Assembly (NCBI GenBank): GCA_903953895.1
Contig: CAJBLH010000303.1
Span: 1-64,000, forward strand
Direction of reading: 5' to 3'
DNA length: 64,000 nt
Source of the DNA: an uncultured Desulfobacteraceae bacterium
GTDB lineage: Bacteria > Desulfobacterota > Desulfobacteria > Desulfobacterales > Desulfatirhabdiaceae
Below, piece after piece: positions 46,528 through 55,160 of the stretch. A model generated the notes under the pieces. That model was not told the origin of the DNA. It did not search any database and saw only the letters and a list, made by a program, of their open reading frames with translations. The position numbers and the translations under genes are program-made. How positions within the stretch are numbered: the stretch's first letter is position 1; each line of letters begins with the position of its first letter.

Positions 46528-49068
46528 ATGCCGAACTCCCCGGATTTGTATTATTCCCGCCCCCTGGCCGCCCTGCTCGGGGCGCTGACAACCGGCATTC
46601 TGATCGGCTCCGAAGCGCCGGACCACGAGATATGGGCATGGCTCGTGGTTCTGGTTGGTATGTGCGGCGTCCTTGACGGTATGATTCGGGGAACGCCCCT
46701 GCGGTTTTCGCCGCTTGTTTTTTTTGTTGCCGCCGGTTATGTATCCATTCAGCCTTGGGTGACCGCACGACTTCCCGATCACCATATTTCACGATTTATC
46801 ACGACCGCTTCCCATCAGGTTTCCGGTATTCTCGATTCTCCGGCCTGGACCGATAACCAGCGCTGGAAATTCGATTTATCGGTTGAGACTCTGGAAAACG
46901 ACCGTGGCTTGTTTCCGGTTACCGGCAAACTTCGGGTGACCCTTGACGGGGACCCACCGGATCTGAACATCGGGGACCATATCTGTTTTAACGCCCGAAT
47001 TCAGCCGATTCGCAATTTTCAGAATCCCGGCGGTTTCGACTACCGTCAGCACATGGCGTTTAACGGCATTTACGGATCCGTTTTCGTTCAAAGCAGCGAA
47101 GTCGAACACATGCCACCATTTCAGGGAGGTCTGATGCAAGGGGTGTACCGGGTGCGAAAGACGATTTCCAGAACCCTGGACACCATCGGCGAAGCAGATG
47201 ACAGAGCCGTACTCAAAGCCCTCGTCATCGGAGAGCGGAGCGAACTCTCCGATTCTGTCACCGAGAATTTCAGCAAAGCAGGCGTCAGCCACTTGCTGTC
47301 CATCTCCGGTCTTCATGTCGGGATAGTGGGCATGACATCTTTTTTCATTTTCAGGTGGTGTTTCAGTTGGATTCCGTTTTTTCTGCGGCGGGCCTGGACA
47401 CGGAAAGGGGCTGCACTCCTTTCCATGATTCCGGTTCTGGGATATGGCCTGATTTCCGGCATGTCGCCATCGACCCAACGATCCGTCATCATGATCCTCA
47501 TTTTTCTGATGACGTTTCTGATTCACCGGGAACACGAGTCGTTGAACACGCTGGCCGTTGCGGCAATCCTGATTCTGATCGTTCACCCGCCCTCTCTGTT
47601 TGCCGCTTCCTTTCAGCTCTCCTTTGCATCGGTGTTTGCCATTCTCTATTTTCTCCCCAGATTCTGGCAACCGGACACCGACGATTTGAATATCCGTAAG
47701 CGCATCAAAAATTACACACTTTCATCTTTTTGGGTAACCCTGTGCGCAACCATAGGTGTTCAACCACTGGTAATGCTTTATTTCAACCAGATATCCCTGA
47801 TCAGCCCGATTGCCAATTTCATCCTGATTCCGCTGGTGGGGTTTATGGCGACCCCCTTGGGGCTTATTTTTGCCGCTCTGTCGCTGCTTTCACCGGCCGC
47901 TTCCCGGTGGGGCCTTGAACTGTGCGCAGCCATTTTGAAAATTTCTCTGAATCTCACGGATTTTTTTGCAAATCTTCCATTTTCAGCTATCAAGACCATC
48001 ACGCCTACCCTGCTGGAAGTGATCTGCATGTACATGTTGCTGCTGGCGTTGATGGCATTGAAAAAAAAACAGCGAACTACGGCACAAATGCTCAAGGCCC
48101 TTACACTACCAAACCGGGATGCAATGCAGCCCTATGTCAAAAATATATGGCGGGCGATCTCCGTGGCATCGGCTATTCTTCTGGGTATGGATGCGCTGTA
48201 CTGGGGATATCAGCGATTTCTGCGATCCGACTTCAGAGTCAGCATTCTGGATGTGGGCCAGGGAACCGCCAATCTTCTGGAGTTTCCAGGCGGGCCTGTC
48301 ATGTTGATCGATGCGGGCGGTTTTTCGAATCCTGCCGCTTTCGACATCGGAAAAATGGTGGTAGCCCCCTTGCTATGGCGGAAAAAAATACGGACCGTAG
48401 ACATTATTGTTCTGTCCCATGCCAACAGTGATCATGCCAATGGCATGGCCTACATCGCTGCACATTTCCATGTGAAGGGGGTGTGGGTCAACACCGAACC
48501 GGACGGCGGCTCCGGATACCGGCGACTCATGGACATTCTTTTGGAGCAGGGCCTCGAGCCTGCAGACTTCAACACATTTTCCCGTCATCATGAAATCAAC
48601 GGCGTGTCTCTGGACATCGTCAATCCGCCGCCTGATTTTCTGGAAAAACGGCAAGCCGAATCCTGGCGGGATATCAACAACAATTCCCTGGCTGTACGGG
48701 CCTGCTATGGCACCGTCAACATGCTCTTTGCCGGAGACATTAAATCCGGAGCTGAAAAAGAAATGGTCGCTCTGTATGGAAATCGCCTGCACAGCCGGGT
48801 TCTGGTGGCGCCGCATCACGGCAGCAAGTCATCGAATTCCGTCGTTTTTGCGGATGCCATCGAGCCGCAGATCGTGATTTTTTCAACCGGCCTGAATAAT
48901 CGCTTTGATTTTCCCCATCCATCGGTTATAAAGCGATATCGGGATAGGGGTGCAACCCTGCTGAATACGGCAAGCCACGGAGCAATTGAAATTTCTACGG
49001 ATGGAAACGCATTGACAATCACTCCCTTTATCGCCAACTACGTGGAGAATCACCATGGTAACCTTTGA
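46528..49068 (+). CDS. comEC: ComEC/Rec2 DNA-uptake channel protein
   Basis: An 846-residue inner-membrane protein that in transformable bacteria carries single-stranded DNA into the cell. After the first helices comes the DUF4131-like domain (about 25-190), then the multi-helix Competence domain (about 205-480: VLKALVIGERSELS, SHLLSISGLHVGI, GMSPSTQRSVIM). A C-terminal metallo-beta-lactamase-like domain (about 565-800) has VSILDVGQGTANLL, SHANSDHANG and APHHGSKSSNS. The hydrolase motif is SHANSDH where HxHxDH is classical, as in many ComEC proteins. No other competence gene is present, so uptake is not proven. An ATG at 46528 is preferred; GTG three codons earlier is possible. Confidence 0.9.
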   Translation: MPNSPDLYYSRPLAALLGALTTGILIGSEAPDHEIWAWLVVLVGMCGVLDGMIRGTPLRFSPLVFFVAAGYVSIQPWVTARLPDHHISRFITTASHQVSGILDSPAWTDNQRWKFDLSVETLENDRGLFPVTGKLRVTLDGDPPDLNIGDHICFNARIQPIRNFQNPGGFDYRQHMAFNGIYGSVFVQSSEVEHMPPFQGGLMQGVYRVRKTISRTLDTIGEADDRAVLKALVIGERSELSDSVTENFSKAGVSHLLSISGLHVGIVGMTSFFIFRWCFSWIPFFLRRAWTRKGAALLSMIPVLGYGLISGMSPSTQRSVIMILIFLMTFLIHREHESLNTLAVAAILILIVHPPSLFAASFQLSFASVFAILYFLPRFWQPDTDDLNIRKRIKNYTLSSFWVTLCATIGVQPLVMLYFNQISLISPIANFILIPLVGFMATPLGLIFAALSLLSPAASRWGLELCAAILKISLNLTDFFANLPFSAIKTITPTLLEVICMYMLLLALMALKKKQRTTAQMLKALTLPNRDAMQPYVKNIWRAISVASAILLGMDALYWGYQRFLRSDFRVSILDVGQGTANLLEFPGGPVMLIDAGGFSNPAAFDIGKMVVAPLLWRKKIRTVDIIVLSHANSDHANGMAYIAAHFHVKGVWVNTEPDGGSGYRRLMDILLEQGLEPADFNTFSRHHEINGVSLDIVNPPPDFLEKRQAESWRDINNNSLAVRACYGTVNMLFAGDIKSGAEKEMVALYGNRLHSRVLVAPHHGSKSSNSVVFADAIEPQIVIFSTGLNNRFDFPHPSVIKRYRDRGATLLNTASHGAIEISTDGNALTITPFIANYVENHHGNL

Positions 49069-50365
49069 GTCCCTTTTAGAGGGAAAAGACAGGATCGCAG
49101 TCGTTGGACTCGGCTATGTGGGGCTTCCGCTGGCTGTTCATCTGTCTCGGCATTTTGATGTGGTGGGTTATGATTTGAAGCCCGATCGGATACGGGAACT
49201 GAAAAGCGGCAAAGACAGAACGCTTGAAATCGCCGAAAACGATCTGGCGGATGCCCGCATTTTCTTTACATCGGACCCCGCCGAACTCGGCCGGTGCCGA
49301 TTCATTATTGTTGCAGTGCCGACACCCATCGACGCTTACCGCATTCCGGATTTAACGCCACTCCGGGGTGCCTCCGCCGCGGTCGGGCAATTCATGAAGC
49401 CGGGCGCCTGCGTGGTTTTTGAGTCCACGGTTTACCCCGGCGCCACCGAAGAAGTCTGTGTTCCGATCATGGAAAAAGCATCCGGACTGAAGCTCGGGAT
49501 AGGCTTTACCGTCGGCTATTCACCCGAACGGATCAATCCCGGAGACAAAGAGCATACCATCGACCGGATCACTAAAGTGGTTTCCGGATCGGATCCCCCA
49601 ACCACGACGCTGCTTACCAGGGTTTACGGAAAGGTGGTTTCTGCAGGCATCCATCCGGTATCTTCCATCAAGGTGGCCGAGGCTGCCAAAGTGATCGAAA
49701 ACACCCAGCGGGATCTCAATATCGCCCTCATGAACGAGCTTTCCATGATATTCGATAAAATGGGCATCGATACATCCGAAGTTCTGAAAGCCGCCGGAAC
49801 CAAATGGAATTTTCTGCCTTTCCGTCCGGGACTTGTCGGCGGCCATTGCATCGGTGTGGACCCGTATTATCTGACATTCAAGGCCGAATCCCTGGGGTAC
49901 CACCCGGAAATGATCCTGGCCGGCAGACGCATCAACGACAATATGGCCAAATTCATCGCCGAGCGAACCGTCAAGATCCTCATCAACGCTGGCAAACAGG
50001 TGCGTGATTCCCGCGTGGCCATTATGGGGCTCACCTTCAAGGAAAACGTCCCGGACCTCAGAAACACCAAGGTCGTGGACATCATTTCGGAACTGAACAC
50101 CTACGGCGTGAATGTTGTCGTACACGACCCCATCGCAGACCCCGATGAAGCCAAAGCCTATTACGGCATCGTACTTCACCCCCTCGAAGCCCTGGGCCGG
50201 GTGGATGCGGTCATCGTAGCCGTAATTCACGATGCCTACCGAACTATGGGCCTTTCCTGCATGGCCCGGATCTGCTATGACGGATGCCCGATCGTCATCG
50301 ATATCAAAGGCGCTTTCGACCCGGACGCCGCTCAAAATGAAAATATTCATTATTGGAGACTGTAA
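49055..50365 (+). CDS. UDP-sugar 6-dehydrogenase (WbpA/TviB-like)
   Basis: A 436-residue nucleotide-sugar dehydrogenase. It should oxidise the C6 hydroxyl of a UDP-sugar, likely UDP-N-acetylglucosamine or -galactosamine, to the uronic acid in two NAD-dependent steps for surface polysaccharide synthesis. The Rossmann motif is VVGLGYVGLPLA (about 16-27). The catalytic cysteine is C265 in GGHCIGVDPYYL, and GLTFKENVPDLRNTK is the UDP-binding domain signature. The gene overlaps comEC by 14 bases and has GGAG 7 bases before its ATG, so the two are coupled. No glycosyltransferase lies nearby. The WbpA/TviB group is favoured over UDP-glucose dehydrogenase by the sequence around ENVPD and by length. 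Confidence 0.88.
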   Translation: MVTFESLLEGKDRIAVVGLGYVGLPLAVHLSRHFDVVGYDLKPDRIRELKSGKDRTLEIAENDLADARIFFTSDPAELGRCRFIIVAVPTPIDAYRIPDLTPLRGASAAVGQFMKPGACVVFESTVYPGATEEVCVPIMEKASGLKLGIGFTVGYSPERINPGDKEHTIDRITKVVSGSDPPTTTLLTRVYGKVVSAGIHPVSSIKVAEAAKVIENTQRDLNIALMNELSMIFDKMGIDTSEVLKAAGTKWNFLPFRPGLVGGHCIGVDPYYLTFKAESLGYHPEMILAGRRINDNMAKFIAERTVKILINAGKQVRDSRVAIMGLTFKENVPDLRNTKVVDIISELNTYGVNVVVHDPIADPDEAKAYYGIVLHPLEALGRVDAVIVAVIHDAYRTMGLSCMARICYDGCPIVIDIKGAFDPDAAQNENIHYWRL

Positions 50366-50406
50366 AAAAGCGCCCCCTATTCCAACGGACTATAAACTAC
50401 GAATCG

Positions 50407-50424
50407 CCGTTCACCGTTCACTGA
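50407..50424. repeat. Fragment of CCGTTCAC repeat
   Basis: CCGTTCACCGTTCACTGA matches one arm of the inverted repeat at 25969-26027. It is followed by CTGACTAC given twice, also a repeat-like pattern, up to the ribosome site of livK. No hairpin partner is seen. Confidence 0.45.
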
Positions 50425-50458
50425 CTACTGCTTGCTGACTACTATTTAGGAGGATGCC

Positions 50459-51766
50459 ATGAAAAAACGTTTTGCCGTTGTATTGCCGTTATTGATTGTG
50501 TGGACTCTCGTTATGGGAACTCAGGTGATTTTTGCTGCGGAGGCTGTCAAGATCGGGGTGATCTATCCGCTGACCGGAGGGGCAGCGGCCGAGGGCCGGG
50601 AACTGCGGGCCGGCGCCGAGCTGGCTGCGGAAATCGCCAACAAAAGCATTCCGGAAATCAAGATGGATATGGCCAGACGGGTGGGCGTCGCCTCTTTGGG
50701 CGGAGCGAAAATCGAGTTGATTTTCAAGGACCATGAAGGCAATCCGACGCTTGGGGCGGATCTGGCCAAGAAACTGATTCAAGACGACAAGGTAATCGGT
50801 ATCATGGGCTGCTATCACAGTGCAGTAACCAAAACCGTCAGTGCGGTCTGTGAAGAAATGGGCGTTCCCATGATCAACGATTCGTCCACATCGCCGGCCC
50901 TGACCACCCGCGGATTCAAATGGTTCTGGCGAACGACGCCTCACGACATCACCTTTACCCGGGATCTTTTCGATTTTCTGAAAGGGATCACCGAAGGCAA
51001 GGCCATGGGGATTCCGGCTGTTCCCAAGGCCCAGATCAAGACGCTGGCGGCTGCCTGCGAAAAAACCGAGTGGGGGTCTCAGGTGTCTGAAACCATTGCC
51101 GTCTTGTCCAAAGAAAATGGGTTCGATCTGAAAAAATCCCTTCTCTATGCGGCCAAATCGCCGGATCTTTCAAGCGAGGTCCGATCTCTGAAATCAGCCA
51201 AACCTGACATCATGCTCTTTGCCTCCTATGCCTCGGACGCCATTTTGATGATGAAGACACTCAAAGCTGAAAAAGCGCATCCCAAAATGATCTGGGGGCA
51301 GGACGCCGGTTTTGAAGCCCCGGAATTTCGCAGCACCTTGGGCGATGATGTGGTCGGCATTCTGACGCGAACGGTGTTCGCCCCCCAGATCGGCCAGATC
51401 AAGGATGTATCCGGCCAGGTCAATTTTCTTTATAAAAAGAACATGGGCCGGGATTTGAGCGGTGCATCGGCCAGAGCTTTCACCGGAGTACAGACCTGGG
51501 TCGAAGTCCTGGAAAAAGCAGGTTCGACGGCCCCTGCCGCCATTCAAAAAGCAGCCAACACCATTACGATTCCCGGAGAACAATTGATCGTTCCCTGGAA
51601 AGGCATCCGGTTTGCCGCCTCCGGCGGCGATCAGGGGCAGAATGAACTGGGCTCCGGGATGATCGGCCAGTATCAGAAAAACAAGGAAGGCGAGATCGTG
51701 CTGGAAATCGTTTATCCTTTTGATGTGGCCACTGCCAAACTGATCTATCCGCTCAAGGGGTTCTGA
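50459..51766 (+). CDS. livK: Branched-chain amino acid-type ABC transporter, binding protein
   Basis: A 435-residue periplasmic binding protein with a signal peptide (cleavage after about residue 26, IFAAEA). The mature part begins VKIGVIYPLTGGAAAEG, the start of the type I periplasmic fold of LivJ/K proteins. It also shows GIMGCYHSAVTKTVSAV and GVPMINDSSTSP, typical of the family. Although named for leucine, isoleucine and valine, this class in Desulfobacterota often binds amides, urea, aromatic acids or other organic acids, so the ligand is open. AGGAGG lies 5 bases before the ATG. First gene of the livKHMGF operon. Confidence 0.9.
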   Translation: MKKRFAVVLPLLIVWTLVMGTQVIFAAEAVKIGVIYPLTGGAAAEGRELRAGAELAAEIANKSIPEIKMDMARRVGVASLGGAKIELIFKDHEGNPTLGADLAKKLIQDDKVIGIMGCYHSAVTKTVSAVCEEMGVPMINDSSTSPALTTRGFKWFWRTTPHDITFTRDLFDFLKGITEGKAMGIPAVPKAQIKTLAAACEKTEWGSQVSETIAVLSKENGFDLKKSLLYAAKSPDLSSEVRSLKSAKPDIMLFASYASDAILMMKTLKAEKAHPKMIWGQDAGFEAPEFRSTLGDDVVGILTRTVFAPQIGQIKDVSGQVNFLYKKNMGRDLSGASARAFTGVQTWVEVLEKAGSTAPAAIQKAANTITIPGEQLIVPWKGIRFAASGGDQGQNELGSGMIGQYQKNKEGEIVLEIVYPFDVATAKLIYPLKGF

Positions 51767-52680
51767 TGGAAATTCTGACCGGATCCATCAGTGCGGGTCT
51801 GTTGATCGGCATGGTCTTCGCCCTGGTGGCGCTGGGGCTGACCATCATTTTCGGGGTTATGGACATTGTCAACTTCGCACACGGCGAGTTTCTCATGCTC
51901 GGCATGTACACAGCACTTCTTACCGCGCAGGCAACCGGGTTCGATCCGCTGCTGACCATTCCTTTTGCCGGACTCGTCGGATTTATGCTCGGCGTCATCT
52001 GTTACCTGGGGTTTGTGAAATACCTGATTCGCGGCCCCATGGTGGCGCAGCTTCTGGGAACCTTCGGGCTGATGCTGGTACTCAGGAATCTGGCCCTGTT
52101 TCTGTTTGGATCCGAAGACCGCACCATCCATGAAGGACTTCTGGTCGGCCAGAGCTTTGATCTCGGAATGGGGGTCATTGTTCCGGCCACCAAACTGGCG
52201 GCGGCTGTTTTGTCTGTCGTCCTCTTTACCGCCGTCTGGCTTCTGATCAACCGGACCCGCATCGGAAAGGCGTTGATGGCTACGGCATTGAACGCCCAGG
52301 GCGCCCGTTACATGGGCATACCGACAGAGCGGATGAATGCCTTTGCCTGGGGAATCGGCGGCGCCACCGTGACCATGGCCGGAGCGCTTCTGGTCAATTT
52401 CTGGTCGGTCACCCCGTATGTCGGTTTGCTGTTTACCATGATCGCCTTTGCCATCGTTGCGCTGGGAGGGTTTGGCAGCATCCCCGGAGCGTTTTTCGCC
52501 GGTCTCATTGTGGGACTGATCACCGAACTGCCTGGCATCTGGGATTTTATCGCCGAGATGACCGGATTTGCGTGGATGGTTGATGTTCCCATGACGTCTT
52601 TTAAATACACCTGGGTGTATCTGGCGTATTTTCTTATCATGCTCATTCGGCCAAGGGGATTGTTTGGATGGAAACATTAA
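51766..52680 (+). CDS. livH: Branched-chain amino acid-type ABC transporter, permease
   Basis: A 304-residue inner-membrane permease with about eight helices. MVFALVALGLTIIFGVMDIVNFAHGEFLMLGMY is the LivH hallmark region near the N-terminus (residues 20 to about 50). The loop GKALMATALNAQGARYMGI (contact to the ATPase) lies near residue 165-185. The ATG shares one base with the livK stop codon (TGATG), so the genes are translationally coupled. Confidence 0.93.
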   Translation: MEILTGSISAGLLIGMVFALVALGLTIIFGVMDIVNFAHGEFLMLGMYTALLTAQATGFDPLLTIPFAGLVGFMLGVICYLGFVKYLIRGPMVAQLLGTFGLMLVLRNLALFLFGSEDRTIHEGLLVGQSFDLGMGVIVPATKLAAAVLSVVLFTAVWLLINRTRIGKALMATALNAQGARYMGIPTERMNAFAWGIGGATVTMAGALLVNFWSVTPYVGLLFTMIAFAIVALGGFGSIPGAFFAGLIVGLITELPGIWDFIAEMTGFAWMVDVPMTSFKYTWVYLAYFLIMLIRPRGLFGWKH

Positions 52681-53675
52681 AGAATGCGCTGGATTTCTCC
52701 GATTTTCCCAGGCTGGATCTGACCCTTGCCGCTAGTGTGGCCGTCTTTCTGCTGGTTTTTCCGTTTTTCAGCCACTCCTCTTTTGCCATGTCCACATTGA
52801 TCCAGTTTTTGATTTTTTCTCTGTACGGCATGGGATGGAACACCATCGGCGGATATGGCGGCCAGGTGGATCTCGGCAAGGCCCAGTACTTGGGGATCGG
52901 CGCCTATACCACGTCGGTGATGCTGCTGCGCTGGGATACGCCTTTCTGGATTTCCATGCCCATCGGCATCCTGTTTTCCGTTACCTGGTCGTTTATCATC
53001 GGCTATCCCCTGTTTAAACTCAAAGGCCATTATTTTGCTATCGCCACCATCGCAACATCTCTGGTTCTGAAAGACTTGTTCGAAGTCTGGGAGCTGGTGG
53101 GCGGATCGCGCGGCATTGAAATCCTGGCCGGCAAGTATCAAACCCCGGATTTCGTCCACTTGATTTTTAAAGGGGACGATTATTACTATTATGTCATCCT
53201 CATTTTTTTCTTTATCGGCATTCTGTTCATGAATGCTTTCCGGAAATCCCGCCTGGGCTTTCAGCTCCGGTCCATCAAGGACAACGAAGACATTGCCCGG
53301 TCTCTTGGCATCAACGTACACTGGGCCAAAATCAAAACCTACGCCGTCGCCACCGCTTTTGTCAGTGCTGTGGGGTCGTTTCACGCCTGTTATGTCAAGA
53401 ACATCGAGCCGGAAGACACCATGAGCCTGGACATCTCGATTCTGATCGCGCTCATGGCCATGCTGGGCGGCGCTGGGTCGTTGTGGGGGCCCATTATCGG
53501 GGCGGCAGTACTCGTACCTCTTAAAAGCTATCTGAAGGAATGGCTGGGGGCGCAGGCCGGCATGGTGGGGATCGATCTGATTATTTACGGGGCGATCATC
53601 ATGATCATTTCGGCGGCAGAACCCCGGGGCATCTGGGGCATGGTGGAAAAAGCCCGACGGAGGAAACGGAACTGA
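52668..53675 (+). CDS. livM: Branched-chain amino acid-type ABC transporter, permease
   Basis: A 335-residue inner-membrane permease. LGKAQYLGIGAYTTSVMLL and GFQLRSIKDNEDIARSLGI are the LivM signatures. MAMLGGAGSLWGPIIGAAVL appears in the last third. It overlaps livH by 13 bases. Forms the transport channel together with LivH. Confidence 0.93.
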   Translation: METLKNALDFSDFPRLDLTLAASVAVFLLVFPFFSHSSFAMSTLIQFLIFSLYGMGWNTIGGYGGQVDLGKAQYLGIGAYTTSVMLLRWDTPFWISMPIGILFSVTWSFIIGYPLFKLKGHYFAIATIATSLVLKDLFEVWELVGGSRGIEILAGKYQTPDFVHLIFKGDDYYYYVILIFFFIGILFMNAFRKSRLGFQLRSIKDNEDIARSLGINVHWAKIKTYAVATAFVSAVGSFHACYVKNIEPEDTMSLDISILIALMAMLGGAGSLWGPIIGAAVLVPLKSYLKEWLGAQAGMVGIDLIIYGAIIMIISAAEPRGIWGMVEKARRRKRN

Positions 53676-54409
53676 TGGCGCTGCTGGAAGTTACAAATCT
53701 GACCAAACGGTTCGGCGGGCTGACGGCCAACGATGCCGTATCTTTTGAAGTTACGAAAGGCGAACTCCTGGGGCTGATCGGGCCAAACGGCGCCGGAAAA
53801 ACCACCCTCTTCAACTGCATTGCCGGCCTGCATCCGATCGATGCGGGCACTGTTCACTTTCAGGAGCAGAACATTACCCGTCTGGCTTCTCATGAAATCG
53901 CCCGGCTCGGACTGGCCAGGACTTTTCAGATCATGGTGGCGTCCGGCGATTTGAATGTTCTTGAAAACATCATGGTCGGCTGTTTCCTGCATACGGGCTC
54001 CCGGATGAAGGCCAAGGCGGAGGCGGAACAAATTTTAAAGGATATGGAGCTTTCGGATCTGGGTGGATATCTGGTCAGCGAGCTGCCGGTGGCGGCCCAG
54101 AAACGGGTGGCCATGGCAACGGCTCTTGGCACCCGGCCCAAACTCCTGCTTCTGGATGAAGTCGCTGCCGGGCTCAATCCCAGTGAAATCGAGGGCATCA
54201 CTGCCATCATCCAGAGGATTCACACCGAGATGGGGATAACGGTCATGCTGATCGAACATGTCATGGAAATGGTGATGAATCTCAGCCAGCGGGTCGTGGT
54301 GCTGGACTATGGCCGAAAAATCGCAGAAGGCGATCCAAAACTTGTCGTGAAAGATCCGAACGTGATCAAAGCCTATCTTGGCGAACGCTATGCAAAGGAA
54401 CACCTCTGA
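53675..54409 (+). CDS. livG: Branched-chain amino acid-type ABC transporter, ATP-binding protein
   Basis: A 244-residue ABC ATPase. Walker A GPNGAGKTTLFN (about residues 36-47), a diverged ABC signature region (SELPVAAQKRVAMATAL, where LSGGQ is usual), and Walker B LLLLDEVAAGLNP. Replacement of the strict LSGGQ motif is frequent in LivG. The ATG shares a base with the livM stop codon; GGAGG lies 11 bases upstream. The frame is open 45 codons further upstream, but MALLEVTNLTKRFGG is the proper start. Confidence 0.93.
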   Translation: MALLEVTNLTKRFGGLTANDAVSFEVTKGELLGLIGPNGAGKTTLFNCIAGLHPIDAGTVHFQEQNITRLASHEIARLGLARTFQIMVASGDLNVLENIMVGCFLHTGSRMKAKAEAEQILKDMELSDLGGYLVSELPVAAQKRVAMATALGTRPKLLLLDEVAAGLNPSEIEGITAIIQRIHTEMGITVMLIEHVMEMVMNLSQRVVVLDYGRKIAEGDPKLVVKDPNVIKAYLGERYAKEHL

Positions 54410-55122
54410 TGCCTGCTGTTCTGGAAATCAATCACATCAAAGTGCGGTATTCCGGGCTTCCGGTGGTTCATGACGTCAGCCTGGCGATAAATGCCGGCCA
54501 GACCGTCTGTGTGGTCGGGGCAAACGGCTCCGGAAAATCCACCTTGCTTCGGGCCATTATGGGAAGTCAGCGAATTTTTGACGGTGAAATTCTATTTCAG
54601 GGGCAGCCCATTCACCAGTTGAGTACCGAAGCCATTGTTCGAAAAGGGATTGTTTATGTACCCGAAGAAAAAATGCTGTTCAAACCCCTGTCGGTTGCAG
54701 ACAATCTGCTGCTGGGGGCTTACACCCTGAAAGACGCCGGGCGCATTCGGAAGAATCTGGATTATGTGTACGCCATGTTTCCCCGGCTGAAGGAAAGAAG
54801 CAACCAGGCGGTATCCACCCTGTCCGGCGGTGAGCAGCAGATGGTGGCTGTGGGAAGGGGTCTGATGAGCAATCCCCGAATCCTCATGCTGGATGAACCT
54901 TCTCTTGGCCTGGCGCCGCGTCTGGTGGACGAACTGCTGGATACGGTGGTCAAACTGAAAAACGAAGGTATGACGATTCTGTTGGTGGAGCAGAATGTCC
55001 GCGAAGCCCTTGGCATCGCGGATCATGGGTATATTCTCCAGACCGGAAAAATCGTTCAGGAAGGTGCTGGCAAAGCGCTTCTTGAAAGCAAAGTGGTGCA
55101 GAAAGCCTTTCTGGGGCTTTAA
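54409..55122 (+). CDS. livF: Branched-chain amino acid-type ABC transporter, ATP-binding protein
   Basis: A 237-residue ABC ATPase with Walker A GANGSGKSTLLR, ABC signature LSGGEQQMVAVGRGL and Walker B RILMLDEPSLGLAP. It pairs with LivG under the LivH/LivM channel. The start shares a base with the livG stop codon. Last gene of the operon. No strong terminator hairpin is visible in the 38 bases before the converging UPF0182 gene. Confidence 0.94.
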   Translation: MPAVLEINHIKVRYSGLPVVHDVSLAINAGQTVCVVGANGSGKSTLLRAIMGSQRIFDGEILFQGQPIHQLSTEAIVRKGIVYVPEEKMLFKPLSVADNLLLGAYTLKDAGRIRKNLDYVYAMFPRLKERSNQAVSTLSGGEQQMVAVGRGLMSNPRILMLDEPSLGLAPRLVDELLDTVVKLKNEGMTILLVEQNVREALGIADHGYILQTGKIVQEGAGKALLESKVVQKAFLGL

Positions 55123-55160
55123 CCGGCTTCTGGAATCTGGAAGTTAAAAAAATACTTTTG

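Noticed and set aside
51745-54409. Long minus-strand frames opposite the liv genes (for example 51745-52677)
   Set aside because: They are mirror frames of the liv genes with Gly, His, Gln and Lys-rich low-complexity translation and no family signal.
55123-55160. Terminator between livF and the UPF0182 gene
   Set aside because: There is an A run, but the only hairpin is a weak CTTC/GAAG stem, not enough to call a terminator.
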